The position numbers and the translations under genes were made by a program. Below are positions 15,389-24,574 of a stretch of DNA of 32,457 nucleotides, one piece after another; positions within the stretch are counted from its first letter, which is position 1, and each line of letters starts with the position of its first letter. This DNA is from DASRDS01 sp035652495. Its GTDB lineage: Bacteria; Gemmatimonadota; Gemmatimonadetes; Gemmatimonadales; Gemmatimonadaceae. The DNA lies in contig DASRDS010000138.1 in NCBI GenBank assembly GCA_035652495.1, positions 1 to 32,457 on the forward strand. The letters are read 5' to 3'. The notes beneath the pieces are model-generated. The model searched no databases. It saw only the letters and a list, made by a program, of their open reading frames with translations, and was not told where the DNA came from.

Positions 15389-17180
15389 TTGGTTGGTGGC
15401 GAGCGCCGCCCAGGCGCAGCAAGCCGTCAAAGGGGTGCTGGTCTCGGCGGCTGACAGTCAGCCAGTACCCTACGGGATCGTCAGCGGACCGGACGGCACG
15501 GACCGCTTCACGGACGCCAAAGGCCAGTTCTCGCTCGGCGACGTCACCGACGGCACCTACCACGTCCGCGCGCGCATGCTGGGCTTCGCGCCGCTCGACA
15601 CGGCGATTACGCTGGGTCCGAACCGGACGCCGTTGGTACTCCGCATGAAGCCGATCGCGTTCCGACTCGCGACCGTGCCGGTGACGGCCGAGCGCAACCC
15701 GCTCCACGCGTGTGTGGCGACGGGGATTCCAAAAGCGGCCAACAACCCGACGCTCGCGGCCATCTTCGAGCAGCTGGACGCGAACGTCGAGCGGTACAAT
15801 CTGCTGCGCCAGAAGTATCCATTCCGGTATCGCCGGGTCGAAACCCAGATTATCCAAACGACGAACCGAGACGACAGCGTCGCCTCACGGGACACCGCCC
15901 TCTACGACAGTCGCGACAGCCGCCCGTATCGCGTCGGCGGCATCGTATACCATGATACCAATGTTGAGGGTCAGCGGCGGACCATGATGTATCTCCCGAC
16001 CTTCGGCGATCTGGGCGACTCGGCGTTCGACGCGGCGCATTGTTTCGCGTATATGGGCGAGAAGAAGGGCGAGATCCGTATCGACTTCCGCCCCGCCGAT
16101 CGGATCGCCGTGGCGGACGTCGCGGGATCTATCTATCTCGACGCCAGGACGTACATCATCCGCCGCGCCGTGTTTCGTCTCACGAATCCCAGCTCCGTCA
16201 AGGCCATCGGGGTCACCGCCACGACGACGTTCGCCGAGGCGCTGCCGCTGGTGCCTATTCTCGATGTGACGAGAACCGAGGAGCCGCTGATGGCGATTCG
16301 TTCGAGGGGGATCGATACCCACACCGGCGGTCGGAGTCCCACGAGCTTCGACTTGCACCCGCTCCTGCAGCGGTTCTCGGTCGAGACCGACACCGTCATC
16401 GATCACACTTTCGTCACGGCGACGGTCGACGGCGAGCCCGTGGCGGCCGCTTCGCCCCAACCTCCGAAGAGCGAGGAGATCGCGCTCGGGTGCCGGATGC
16501 CGCCGTCGTTCGAGACGATCGATGTACCGATCTACGGCACCATTGGGGGTGCGCATCCCGGCAACCCGAACAACGACAAGTTGACGTTGGCGATCCGGCG
16601 CCAGTTCCATCTGCCGCCCAATCTGGCTCTGCCGGTGTACGGCTTCGCATCAGAAACGAAGGTCGCGCCGACGTTGACGGGACAGGTGACCTTCAGCTTG
16701 CTCCGCGGCCGTGTCACCAGCCTGCGGTTGACCGCGACCTCGCTCCTCCCCTCCGTCGACAGTGCGCTCGTGACGGCGGTGCGCCGCGCCGACTCGTTGA
16801 AGGCATTCGTCGGCGTGCCGATGGGCCAGTACACGATGTCACTCTCGTCTCTCACGCCCGATGCGGACGCGCTCGCGACCGATCTCGCACACGTCGCCGT
16901 ATCGGTGGTGCCGCTCGCGCACCGCGCTTCCCTGGACGACGAGGCGCCGGCGCCACGTTTGCCGACCGGCAACGGGACGTTCGAGTTCGTGGTCGACGAA
17001 CACGGGCACGTGATCCCCGCCACGCTTCGCACGCTGAAAAGTTCGTCGCCGGACTTTGCGCTCGCGGTGCGGCGGAGCGTCGGGATGCTGCGCTACCAAC
17101 CGGCCATTAGCGGAACCTGTCCGATCAAACAGGTCGTACAGCAGCCGTTCGAGGCCAGCCTCAGGGTGCAGGAGCAGTAG
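15318..17180 (+). CDS. Secreted protein with carboxypeptidase-regulatory-like domain and TonB-type C-terminus
   Basis: About 620 residues. A signal peptide is clear: a basic stretch (KRASIKVNR), a hydrophobic core (ALLCLSCSWLVASA) and an AQA cleavage site before QQAVKG. Next comes a CarboxypepD_reg-like beta-sandwich of about 80 residues (VKGVLVSAADSQPVPYG, then DAKGQFSLGDVTDGTYHV), a long central region I do not recognise, and a C-terminal domain resembling TonB C-termini (GTFEFVVDEHGHVIPATL, then LRYQPA and QQPFEASL). The segment before it looks like a diverged second copy. No ATG, GTG or TTG lies close upstream of the signal peptide; CTG at 15318 gives a 33-residue signal peptide with AGGGG 10 bases upstream, ATG at 15267 or TTG at 15282 are alternatives. 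Probably periplasmic or outer-membrane linked; function unknown. Confidence 0.7.
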   Translation: MRCPTRTKRASIKVNRALLCLSCSWLVASAAQAQQAVKGVLVSAADSQPVPYGIVSGPDGTDRFTDAKGQFSLGDVTDGTYHVRARMLGFAPLDTAITLGPNRTPLVLRMKPIAFRLATVPVTAERNPLHACVATGIPKAANNPTLAAIFEQLDANVERYNLLRQKYPFRYRRVETQIIQTTNRDDSVASRDTALYDSRDSRPYRVGGIVYHDTNVEGQRRTMMYLPTFGDLGDSAFDAAHCFAYMGEKKGEIRIDFRPADRIAVADVAGSIYLDARTYIIRRAVFRLTNPSSVKAIGVTATTTFAEALPLVPILDVTRTEEPLMAIRSRGIDTHTGGRSPTSFDLHPLLQRFSVETDTVIDHTFVTATVDGEPVAAASPQPPKSEEIALGCRMPPSFETIDVPIYGTIGGAHPGNPNNDKLTLAIRRQFHLPPNLALPVYGFASETKVAPTLTGQVTFSLLRGRVTSLRLTATSLLPSVDSALVTAVRRADSLKAFVGVPMGQYTMSLSSLTPDADALATDLAHVAVSVVPLAHRASLDDEAPAPRLPTGNGTFEFVVDEHGHVIPATLRTLKSSSPDFALAVRRSVGMLRYQPAISGTCPIKQVVQQPFEASLRVQEQ

Positions 17181-18021
17181 CGCTCGTAATCAGCACGACG
17201 GCGGCGACCGCACACGCCAGGCCGAGCAGCTGGCGACGGCGGAGGCGCTCGCCGAGTACGAAGCGGGCGAGGATCAGCGTTGCCGCCGGATAGAGGGAGA
17301 TCAGCGTCGCCGTGATGCCAAGCGTTCCGCGGCTCAGGGCCAAGACGTAGCCTATCGTTCCTCCCGCGTCGAAGACACCGCACCAGGCAACGGTCCGCCG
17401 AAGCTCGGGTGGCGGGAGTTGGTCTCGCCTCGTCACCAACGCTAGGCCAGAGAGCGTCACCGTCGCGACGACGCGCGAGACGAACAAGGCCCAGAGTCCC
17501 CCGCCCTTCGCGCGGGACATGAGAATCAGAAACCCGGCGACACAGACGCCGGACGCGAGCGCAATGAGCACGCTCCCGCGCAAGGACAACCTCGTCCGAG
17601 CAATCACCGGAACGTCGTGCGCTTGACTGATCAACACGATGGCGGCGATCGCGATGCCGATACCCAAGACCGCCTGCGTCGCGGGCCGCTCACCGAACGC
17701 CACGCCGGCCAGCACCGGCAGCGCCGTCGCGCAGACGGCGGTGATCGGCGCGACCACGCTCATCGTCCCTGATCCGAGTCCGCGATAGAGCAGCCCGATG
17801 CCGGCAGCGCCGACCACACCGGCCGCCGCGCCCCAGGCCGCGTCCACGCCAAACGTCGCGTGCGACAGATATGCCGTCGCGATACCGAGCGGGATACAGC
17901 CGATGACCTCGGCGTAGATCGTGACCGGGAGCCATGACGCGCGCCGGGTGCTGACACCGCCGAGGAAGTCGCCGACGCCGTAGGAGCAGGCGGCGAGAAG
18001 GGCGATGATGATCCCGATCAG
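17161..18021 (-). CDS. EamA/DMT-family transporter
   Basis: About 286 residues, ten hydrophobic segments in two repeats, typical of the drug/metabolite transporter superfamily. First half: ALLAACSYGVGDFLGG to VVAPITAVCATALPVLAG, FGERPATQAVLG; second half: GTLGITATLISLYPAATLIL and FVLGERLRRRQLLGLA, with the family's GER motif at the end of each half. No ATG, GTG or TTG is in frame ahead of the first helix; the first GTG (17847) would delete it, and an in-frame stop lies at 18039-18037. CTG at 18021 is the best candidate start. The 3' end overlaps the converging secreted-protein gene by 20 bp. Substrate unknown. Confidence 0.85.
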   Translation of the reverse strand: MIGIIIALLAACSYGVGDFLGGVSTRRASWLPVTIYAEVIGCIPLGIATAYLSHATFGVDAAWGAAAGVVGAAGIGLLYRGLGSGTMSVVAPITAVCATALPVLAGVAFGERPATQAVLGIGIAIAAIVLISQAHDVPVIARTRLSLRGSVLIALASGVCVAGFLILMSRAKGGGLWALFVSRVVATVTLSGLALVTRRDQLPPPELRRTVAWCGVFDAGGTIGYVLALSRGTLGITATLISLYPAATLILARFVLGERLRRRQLLGLACAVAAVVLITSATAPAP

Positions 18022-18031
18022 TGGGCCGCGC

Positions 18032-18121
18032 TCAGTTCAAAAGGCCGAACGCGACCGCGAAGATGACCGCCGCTAGCACGATAACCCACTCTATTTTTTC
18101 CAGCGTGGTTCGCTGCGTCAC
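18032..18121 (-). CDS. 29-residue single-membrane-segment micro-ORF after sdhB
   Basis: A GTG at 18121 begins one base after the sdhB stop and opens 29 codons to a TGA at 18034-18032. The product begins MTQRTTLEKIEW and continues with about 17 hydrophobic residues, ending AVAFGLLN: a short charged N-terminus followed by one membrane helix. Its position directly behind sdhB and 10 bases ahead of the EamA start suggests coupled translation with the succinate dehydrogenase operon. Class-B enzymes are not known to need a fourth subunit, so it could be an accessory micro-peptide, a coupling device for the next gene, or chance. Confidence 0.5.
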   Translation of the reverse strand: MTQRTTLEKIEWVIVLAAVIFAVAFGLLN

Positions 18122-18122
18122 G

Positions 18123-18896
18123 TCAGCCGACTCCGGCGGCCTCGCGCTCTTCCTTGTGCGTGAGCGTGGCGCGCATGTAATCCCGGTTCATCCGCGAGAT
18201 CACGCCGATGCTGATGGACTTCGGGCACGCCTCCTGGCACTCGCCGTGCAGCGTGCACCCGCCAAAATGCTCGGCGTCCATCTGCGCGACCATCGAGAGA
18301 ACACGACGATAACGCTCAGGCTGGCCCTGTGGCAGGAAGCCCAGGTGCGCGATCTTGGCTGCCGTGAAGAGTGAGGCCGAGCCGTTGGGGCAGGCGGCGA
18401 CGCAGGCGCCGCAACCGATGCAGGCCGCGGCATCCATGGCGGCATCGGCATCCTGCTTTGCCACGAGGATCGCGTTCGCATCGCGGGCGCCGCCGGTGTT
18501 CTCGGTAATGTAGCCGCCGGCCTGAATAATCCGATCCAGCGAGCGGCGATCGGTGACGAGATCCTTGATCACCGGGAACGCGACCGAGCGCCAGGGCTCG
18601 ATCGTGATATGGTCGCCGTTCTTGAACGTGCGCATGTGGAGCTGGCACGTCGCCGTGCCGCGCATCGGGCCGTGGGCCTCGCCGTTGATCATGAGCGAGC
18701 AGGAGCCGCAGATCCCTTCGCGGCAGTCGTGGCTGAAGGCAATCGGGTCCTCGCCGCGCTCGATAAGCCCGTGGTTGACGATGTCGAGCATCTCGAGGAA
18801 GGACGCATCCGTGCTGATGCCCTTCGCGGGATACTCCACGAGTTTCCCAGGCTTCTCCGGCCCTGCCTGACGCCAGACGTATAGCGTGATGTCCAT
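18123..18896 (-). CDS. sdhB: Succinate dehydrogenase/fumarate reductase iron-sulfur subunit
   Basis: 257 residues, the electron-transfer subunit between the flavin subunit and the cytochrome b. Ligands for three clusters are complete: 2Fe-2S at C58, C63, C66 and C84 (CREGICGSC), 4Fe-4S at C159, C162, C165 and C169 (CIGCGACVAACP), and 3Fe-4S at C214, C220 and C224 (CTLHGECQEACP). The sequence resembles the class-B enzymes of Bacteroidota and delta-proteobacteria more than the E. coli type. The ATG at 18896 lies 19 bp after the sdhA stop. Direction (succinate oxidation or fumarate reduction) cannot be told from sequence; with complex I and mdh nearby an oxidative role is likely. Confidence 0.96.
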   Translation of the reverse strand: MDITLYVWRQAGPEKPGKLVEYPAKGISTDASFLEMLDIVNHGLIERGEDPIAFSHDCREGICGSCSLMINGEAHGPMRGTATCQLHMRTFKNGDHITIEPWRSVAFPVIKDLVTDRRSLDRIIQAGGYITENTGGARDANAILVAKQDADAAMDAAACIGCGACVAACPNGSASLFTAAKIAHLGFLPQGQPERYRRVLSMVAQMDAEHFGGCTLHGECQEACPKSISIGVISRMNRDYMRATLTHKEEREAAGVG

Positions 18897-18915
18897 TACG
18901 AGTCGCTCCGCTGGC

Positions 18916-20837
<1,922 letters not shown>

Positions 20838-20841
<4 letters not shown>

Positions 20842-21494
20842 CGAATCACCCCCAGAACGACCGCCAGTGGGATGACAGCGAACCCTAACGTCATGACGAC
20901 GGCGAACACCCAAACCATGCGCCTTCGTCGTAGCGGCACTCTGGAGTCCTGTTCCAGTCCCAATGTTTTGATGGAACTCCAAGTACCATGATACAGATGC
21001 AGCCCCAAAGCGAGCATGGCAATCAGATAAAACGCCGCCACGTACCAGACGGACAAGCCGGTGATCAAGTTGTGATAGACGTCGCCGGGCGTGAACGATG
21101 GATGCACAGTGCCCACCGTCATGTGCAACAAGTGATAGACGATGAACACGAGCAGCAGCACGCCGCCCCACCGTATAGTGCGAGAAGCCCACGTCGCGGC
21201 TTCGTACTGATGCTTGGCGTACCCGATCGGCCGAGCCGCGCGATCGATGGCGGTCAGCTGCACCGCTGCCGTGATGTGTAGGATCACCGAGACGAGCAGA
21301 ACGAGCCGAACGCCCCACAGCACTTCGCCGGTCGAGTGCAAAAACGCCGAGTAGGCGTTGATGCGACCCCGGCCGGCGAACACGAGGAGGTTTCCGGCGA
21401 GGTGGCCGATGACGAAACCGATCATGATCAGTCCCGTCACGGCCATCACGATTTTCTTACCGACGGTCGAGCGCCAAAACTGCGCTAGAAACAT
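20838..21494 (-). CDS. sdhC: Succinate dehydrogenase cytochrome b subunit (class B, di-heme type)
   Basis: 218 residues with five membrane segments, the single membrane anchor of class-B succinate:quinone oxidoreductases, which bind two b hemes and menaquinone or a similar quinone. Candidate heme histidines are H31 (IGHLAGN), H73 (ILHITAA), H121/H124 (VYHLLHMTVG) and H166/H169 (LGLHLYHGTW). The sequence starts MFLAQFWRSTVGKKIVMAVTG, a normal N-terminus for this type. The ATG at 21494 lies 3 bp after the mdh stop, and the gene overlaps sdhA by 4 bases. No sdhD is needed and none is present. Confidence 0.95.
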
Positions 21495-21497
21495 CTA

Positions 21498-22436
21498 TCA
21501 GTAGCCCAACTTCGCCAGCGCCCCGTTGAGCTCACGCACGGCATCCGCGCTCTTGCCAAGATCGGCCTTCTCGCCGGCGGTCAACTCGACCTCGATGATC
21601 TTCTCGAGTCCCTTGCGACCCAGGACGCAGGGGACGCCGAGGAACAAATCCTTCGCGCCATACTCGCCCTCGAGCCACGCGGCGCACGGCAACACGCGGC
21701 GCTGGTCGAACGCGATCGCCTCGGCCATCTGCACCGCCGCGGCGGAGGGGGCATAATAGGCCGAACCGGTCTTGAGATGCTTCACGATTTCGGCGCCGCC
21801 CGTCCGCGTGCGCTCGATGATCGGGTCGAGCGTCGCCTTGGGCAGCAGCTGCGTGATGGGGATGCCGCTGACCGTCGTGTACGAGAGCAGCGGGACCATC
21901 GTGTCGCCATGGCCGCCGAGGACCATTGCTTGAATGTCGCGAACCGAGAGGTTCAGCGCTTCGGCCAGGAATGCCCGATAACGAGCGGTGTCGAGCACCC
22001 CCGCCATGCCCAAGACGCGCTCGCGTGGGAAGCCGGTGAATTTCTTCGCCACCTGGCACATGGCATCGAGCGGATTGGAAACAACTATGACAATGGCCTG
22101 AGGAGACGTGCGCTTGATCTCCTCGGAGACTTGCTTCACGATCCCCGCGTTGGTGCCGAGGAGATCGTCGCGGGACATGCCCGGCTTACGGGCGATGCCG
22201 GCGGTGATGATGACGATGTCGGATCCCGCGGTCTCCGCGTATCCGTTCGTCCCGATCACGCGGGAGTCGAAGCCCTCGATCGGGGCGGTTTCCCATTGGT
22301 CAAGGCCTTTGCCCTGAGGAATGCCCTCGACGACGTCGACCATCACGACGCGTTGGGCCAATTCTTTTTCAGCGAGTCGTTGAGCGGTCGTCGCGCCGAC
22401 GTTGCCGGCGCCCACGACGGTTATGAGTTTGAGCAT
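21498..22436 (-). CDS. mdh: Malate dehydrogenase (LDH-like)
   Basis: 312 residues, NAD-dependent oxidation of malate to oxaloacetate. The nucleotide site is VVGAGNVGATTAQRLAEKEL (about 7-26), with D34 following the second strand (VVMVDVVEG), which favours NAD. Substrate residues are seen in ITAGIARKPGMSRDDLL (arginines of the mobile loop), SNPLDAM and the catalytic His in LGGHGDTMVPL. The ARKPGMSRDDL loop is that of malate, not lactate, dehydrogenases. It directly precedes sdhCAB, so two consecutive-pathway TCA enzymes are co-transcribed. No clear Shine-Dalgarno precedes the ATG. Confidence 0.96.
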   Translation of the reverse strand: MLKLITVVGAGNVGATTAQRLAEKELAQRVVMVDVVEGIPQGKGLDQWETAPIEGFDSRVIGTNGYAETAGSDIVIITAGIARKPGMSRDDLLGTNAGIVKQVSEEIKRTSPQAIVIVVSNPLDAMCQVAKKFTGFPRERVLGMAGVLDTARYRAFLAEALNLSVRDIQAMVLGGHGDTMVPLLSYTTVSGIPITQLLPKATLDPIIERTRTGGAEIVKHLKTGSAYYAPSAAAVQMAEAIAFDQRRVLPCAAWLEGEYGAKDLFLGVPCVLGRKGLEKIIEVELTAGEKADLGKSADAVRELNGALAKLGY

Positions 22437-22450
22437 GGCTGAAAAACTAA

Positions 22451-22492
22451 GCGATCAGCCACCCACTTTCAGCCGCCGACGTTCAGCCGCCC
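22451..22492. repeat. Three tandem copies of a 14-bp repeat between moaA and mdh
   Basis: Plus-strand units are GCGATCAGCCACCC (22451-22464), ACTTTCAGCCGCCG (22465-22478) and ACGTTCAGCCGCCC (22479-22492). Units 2 and 3 agree at 12 of 14 bases, units 1 and 3 at 11 of 14. The rightmost unit contains the moaA stop codon and last residues; the others fill most of the 46-bp gap to mdh. Probably a small duplication by slippage. Confidence 0.7.
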
Positions 22493-23451
22493 ACCTGGGA
22501 GAGCGCGCGCAGTCCGCCGACGTGCATCTGCAAGAGGCCGTGCGCTTCAGGCTTTTCCGCCAGCGCGCGGAGCACATACGGCACAATGGATTCGCCGCGG
22601 CGTAGTGGGTCGCGCAGGTTCACTTCGTGATCGCCGAAGAGACACGTTCGCAACCGGCCATCGGCCGTGAGGCGCACGCGATTGCAGGCGGCGCAATACG
22701 TGTGTGTCATCGGCGTGATGACGCCGATCGTTCCCGGTGCGCCCGGCCACCGATAGTACGCCGCCGGTCCATTGCCACGCACCGGGCCCTGCGCCGGTAC
22801 CAATCCCGTAAGTCGTTCCAAGATTTCGTCGCTCGGGACGACGTGATCCCATGTGACATCGCGCATGTCACCGACCGGCATGAGCTCAATGAACCGCACA
22901 TGCCACGGGTGGTCGAGCGTCAGCTTCGCGAACGCTTCGATCTCATCATCGTTGATGCCGCGCATCACGACGACGTTCAATTTTATTGGATCGAGCCCGG
23001 CTCGCTCGGCCGCCATCGCCGCGGAGATCGGATCAAACCCGAGATTCCGTCTCGCGATGCGCGCGATGCGCTCGGCTCGCAAACTATCCGTGCTCATGTT
23101 GACACGATCGAGTCCCGCAGCGCGCAGTGACGGTGCCAACTCGGGAAGCTTGATCCCATTCGTCGACAATGCGATGTCACTGATTTCCGGGATCGCTCGA
23201 AGCGACTGCACGAGGACCGCAAGATCGGGTCTGATCGTCGGCTCGCCGCCAGTCAGACGCAAACGCGTGAGCCCGAGTGGTGCGAGCTGACGTACAATCT
23301 CGGTGATCTCTTCGTACGACAGAATCTCAGACTTCGGCAACCACTGCAGCCCTTCCAGCGGCATACAATACAAGCAACGGAAATTGCAACGATCCGTTAC
23401 TGAGATCCGCAGGTACTCAATACGGCGCCCGAATTGATCATGCACGGTCAT
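22483..23451 (-). CDS. moaA: GTP 3',8-cyclase (molybdenum cofactor biosynthesis A)
   Basis: 322 residues, a radical-SAM enzyme that rearranges GTP in the first step of molybdopterin synthesis. The SAM-binding 4Fe-4S ligands are C22, C26 and C29 in CNFRCLYC; the second cluster that binds GTP uses C253, C256 and C270 (CAACNRV, RLRTC). The LTGGEPTIRPDL motif is normal. The protein ends in the double glycine (QVGG) that MoaA needs for activity. I prefer the ATG at 23451, which overlaps the moaE stop as ATGA, over a GTG four codons earlier. Confidence 0.97.
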   Translation of the reverse strand: MTVHDQFGRRIEYLRISVTDRCNFRCLYCMPLEGLQWLPKSEILSYEEITEIVRQLAPLGLTRLRLTGGEPTIRPDLAVLVQSLRAIPEISDIALSTNGIKLPELAPSLRAAGLDRVNMSTDSLRAERIARIARRNLGFDPISAAMAAERAGLDPIKLNVVVMRGINDDEIEAFAKLTLDHPWHVRFIELMPVGDMRDVTWDHVVPSDEILERLTGLVPAQGPVRGNGPAAYYRWPGAPGTIGVITPMTHTYCAACNRVRLTADGRLRTCLFGDHEVNLRDPLRRGESIVPYVLRALAEKPEAHGLLQMHVGGLRALSQVGG

Positions 23452-23861
23452 ACGCCGACCCACTCGCGCGTGCCGTCCAGATAGCGCTCTTGCTTCCAGA
23501 TCGGCACCCGGCGCTTGATCTCCTCGATGACAAAACGCATGCCGTCGATCGCGGGCGCGCGATGCGCGTGCGCGGTGGCGATGGTGACGCTCACGTCGCC
23601 CAACTCGAGAGCGCCGACGCGATGCTCCACGACGACGCGCAGCGGAGCGAATTGACGCGCCGCCTCCTGCGCGATGCGCAGCATCTCGCGCTCCGCCATC
23701 ACCGTATACGCCGAATAGTCGATGCCGCTCACAGCCTTGTCATCGTTCACATCGCGGACCGTCCCGACAAACACCGCCGTCGCGCCAGTTGACACGTCGG
23801 CGACCTCAGCTATGAGCGCGCTGACATCAATCGGATGCATGACGAGCGCGACGCGGATCAT
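23448..23861 (-). CDS. moaE: Molybdopterin synthase catalytic subunit
   Basis: 137 residues, the large subunit of molybdopterin synthase, which transfers sulfur from thiocarboxylated MoaD to precursor Z. Typical motifs: ATAVFVGTVRDVNDDKAVSG near the N-terminus, EHRVGALELGDVSV, and the C-terminal IKRRVPIWKQERYLDG, whose lysine reaches the active site and accepts the MoaD C-terminus. The ATG at 23861 overlaps the moaD stop as ATGA, fitting the equal stoichiometry of the two subunits. The length is within the usual 130-155. Confidence 0.96.
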   Translation of the reverse strand: MIRVALVMHPIDVSALIAEVADVSTGATAVFVGTVRDVNDDKAVSGIDYSAYTVMAEREMLRIAQEAARQFAPLRVVVEHRVGALELGDVSVTIATAHAHRAPAIDGMRFVIEEIKRRVPIWKQERYLDGTREWVGV

Positions 23862-24100
23862 CCACCGGCCACCGGTGGAATCAGCGCGACTTCATCACCC
23901 GAATTGAGTCGCACGTCATACTCCGCGTACTCGGCGTTGACCGCGACGAGCGGACGCGGCGGAAGACGGTCGGACGGAGCGAGCGCGCTCAACTGATCGA
24001 CGATATCCGCGACGGTTGCGCCCTGTTCCACGGTCACTTCGACAGAGGAACGCCCGAACGCATCAGCGAACGACGCGAAAAGCAAAACGGTGACAGTCAT
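23858..24100 (-). CDS. moaD: Molybdopterin synthase sulfur-carrier subunit
   Basis: 80 residues with a ubiquitin-like fold, the small subunit of molybdopterin synthase. It ends in PPVAGG, the Gly-Gly tail that is thiocarboxylated. I start it at the ATG at 24100 (MTVTVLLFASFADAFG), where the beta-grasp fold begins; the open frame extends to 24421, but that part is shadow of the HU-family gene. There is no good Shine-Dalgarno; the start follows directly on the T-rich tail of a hairpin (24111-24145), which may control the gene. Confidence 0.93.
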   Translation of the reverse strand: MTVTVLLFASFADAFGRSSVEVTVEQGATVADIVDQLSALAPSDRLPPRPLVAVNAEYAEYDVRLNSGDEVALIPPVAGG

Positions 24101-24145
24101 GAAAGAAGAAGCCCTCGCGAAACATAGCGTTCGTTTCGTGAGGGC
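24101..24145 (-). terminator. Rho-independent terminator or attenuator between the HU gene and moaD
   Basis: A 13-bp stem with a single G-T type mismatch (24111-24123 against 24133-24145) and a 9-base loop; the arms read GCCCTCGCGAAAC and GTTTCGTGAGGGC on the plus strand. In the minus direction the stem is followed by the pyrimidine tract TTCTTCTTTC (24110-24101), which touches the moaD ATG. It is well placed to end the HU-family transcript or to attenuate read-through into moaDEA. Confidence 0.75.
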
Positions 24146-24177
24146 GATTCGTCTCGGGGTCGAATGGACGCGAAACG

Positions 24178-24498
24178 TCAGGCTTCGGAAAGCTCCGAGA
24201 TATCGACATTCGCGACCATCGCGCGTAACTCCTTCGACGGCTTGAACACCGGCACCGGACGCGCGGACACTTCCACGGGTGCGCCAGTGCGCGGATTTCT
24301 CGCCATGCGAGTTTTCCGCTGGCGGATCTTGAATGTGCCGAAGCCTCGCACTTCGATATTGCGCTGCTCCTGCAACGCTTGCTTGATCGCGTCGAGGAAC
24401 GAATCGACCACGCGGGCACAATCCTTCTTCGAGATCATTGGCCCAGCCGTCTGCGCAATATGGGTCGTGACGTGCTCGACCAGGTCAGCTTTGGTCAT
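24178..24498 (-). CDS. hup: HU/IHF-family DNA-binding protein
   Basis: 106 residues, a small dimeric nucleoid protein that bends DNA. It starts MTKADLVEHVTTHIAQ (ATG at 24498), followed by the helix-loop body and the family signature GFGTFKIRQRKTRMARNPRT at the base of the DNA-binding arm, with the Asn-Pro at its tip that intercalates into DNA. The C-terminus carries about 15 extra residues, partly acidic (NVDISELSEA). It has its own promoter in front and a terminator behind, so it is probably expressed alone. HU and IHF cannot be separated with confidence. Confidence 0.95.
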   Translation of the reverse strand: MTKADLVEHVTTHIAQTAGPMISKKDCARVVDSFLDAIKQALQEQRNIEVRGFGTFKIRQRKTRMARNPRTGAPVEVSARPVPVFKPSKELRAMVANVDISELSEA

Positions 24499-24545
24499 CC
24501 GGAGACCCCAGCATATAGGACACCTGCTACCCCCTAACTTCCACA

Positions 24546-24574
24546 ACGATAGGACTTTACCTAATCTAAGTCAA
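24546..24574 (-). promoter_or_regulatory. Strong sigma-70-type promoter for the HU-family gene
   Basis: On the minus strand TTGACT (24574-24569) and TATCGT (24551-24546) are separated by exactly 17 bases. The -35 box matches 5 of 6 consensus bases and overlaps the last codons of carA; the -10 box matches 4 of 6. A start near 24539 would give a leader of about 40 bases. Confidence 0.6.

Noticed and set aside
17161..17180. Tail-to-tail 20-bp overlap of the secreted-protein gene and the EamA gene as evidence of a frameshift
   Set aside because: Both C-termini look complete for their families; convergent overlaps of this size are common in compact genomes.
20842..21318. N-terminal extension of sdhA
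   Set aside because: It is sdhC in another frame; the class-B SdhA N-terminus begins at the ATG at 20841.
24111..24145. Molybdenum-cofactor riboswitch before moaD
   Set aside because: The region is a single simple hairpin of about 35 bases, too short and simple for the known Moco riboswitch; terminator/attenuator is the simpler reading.
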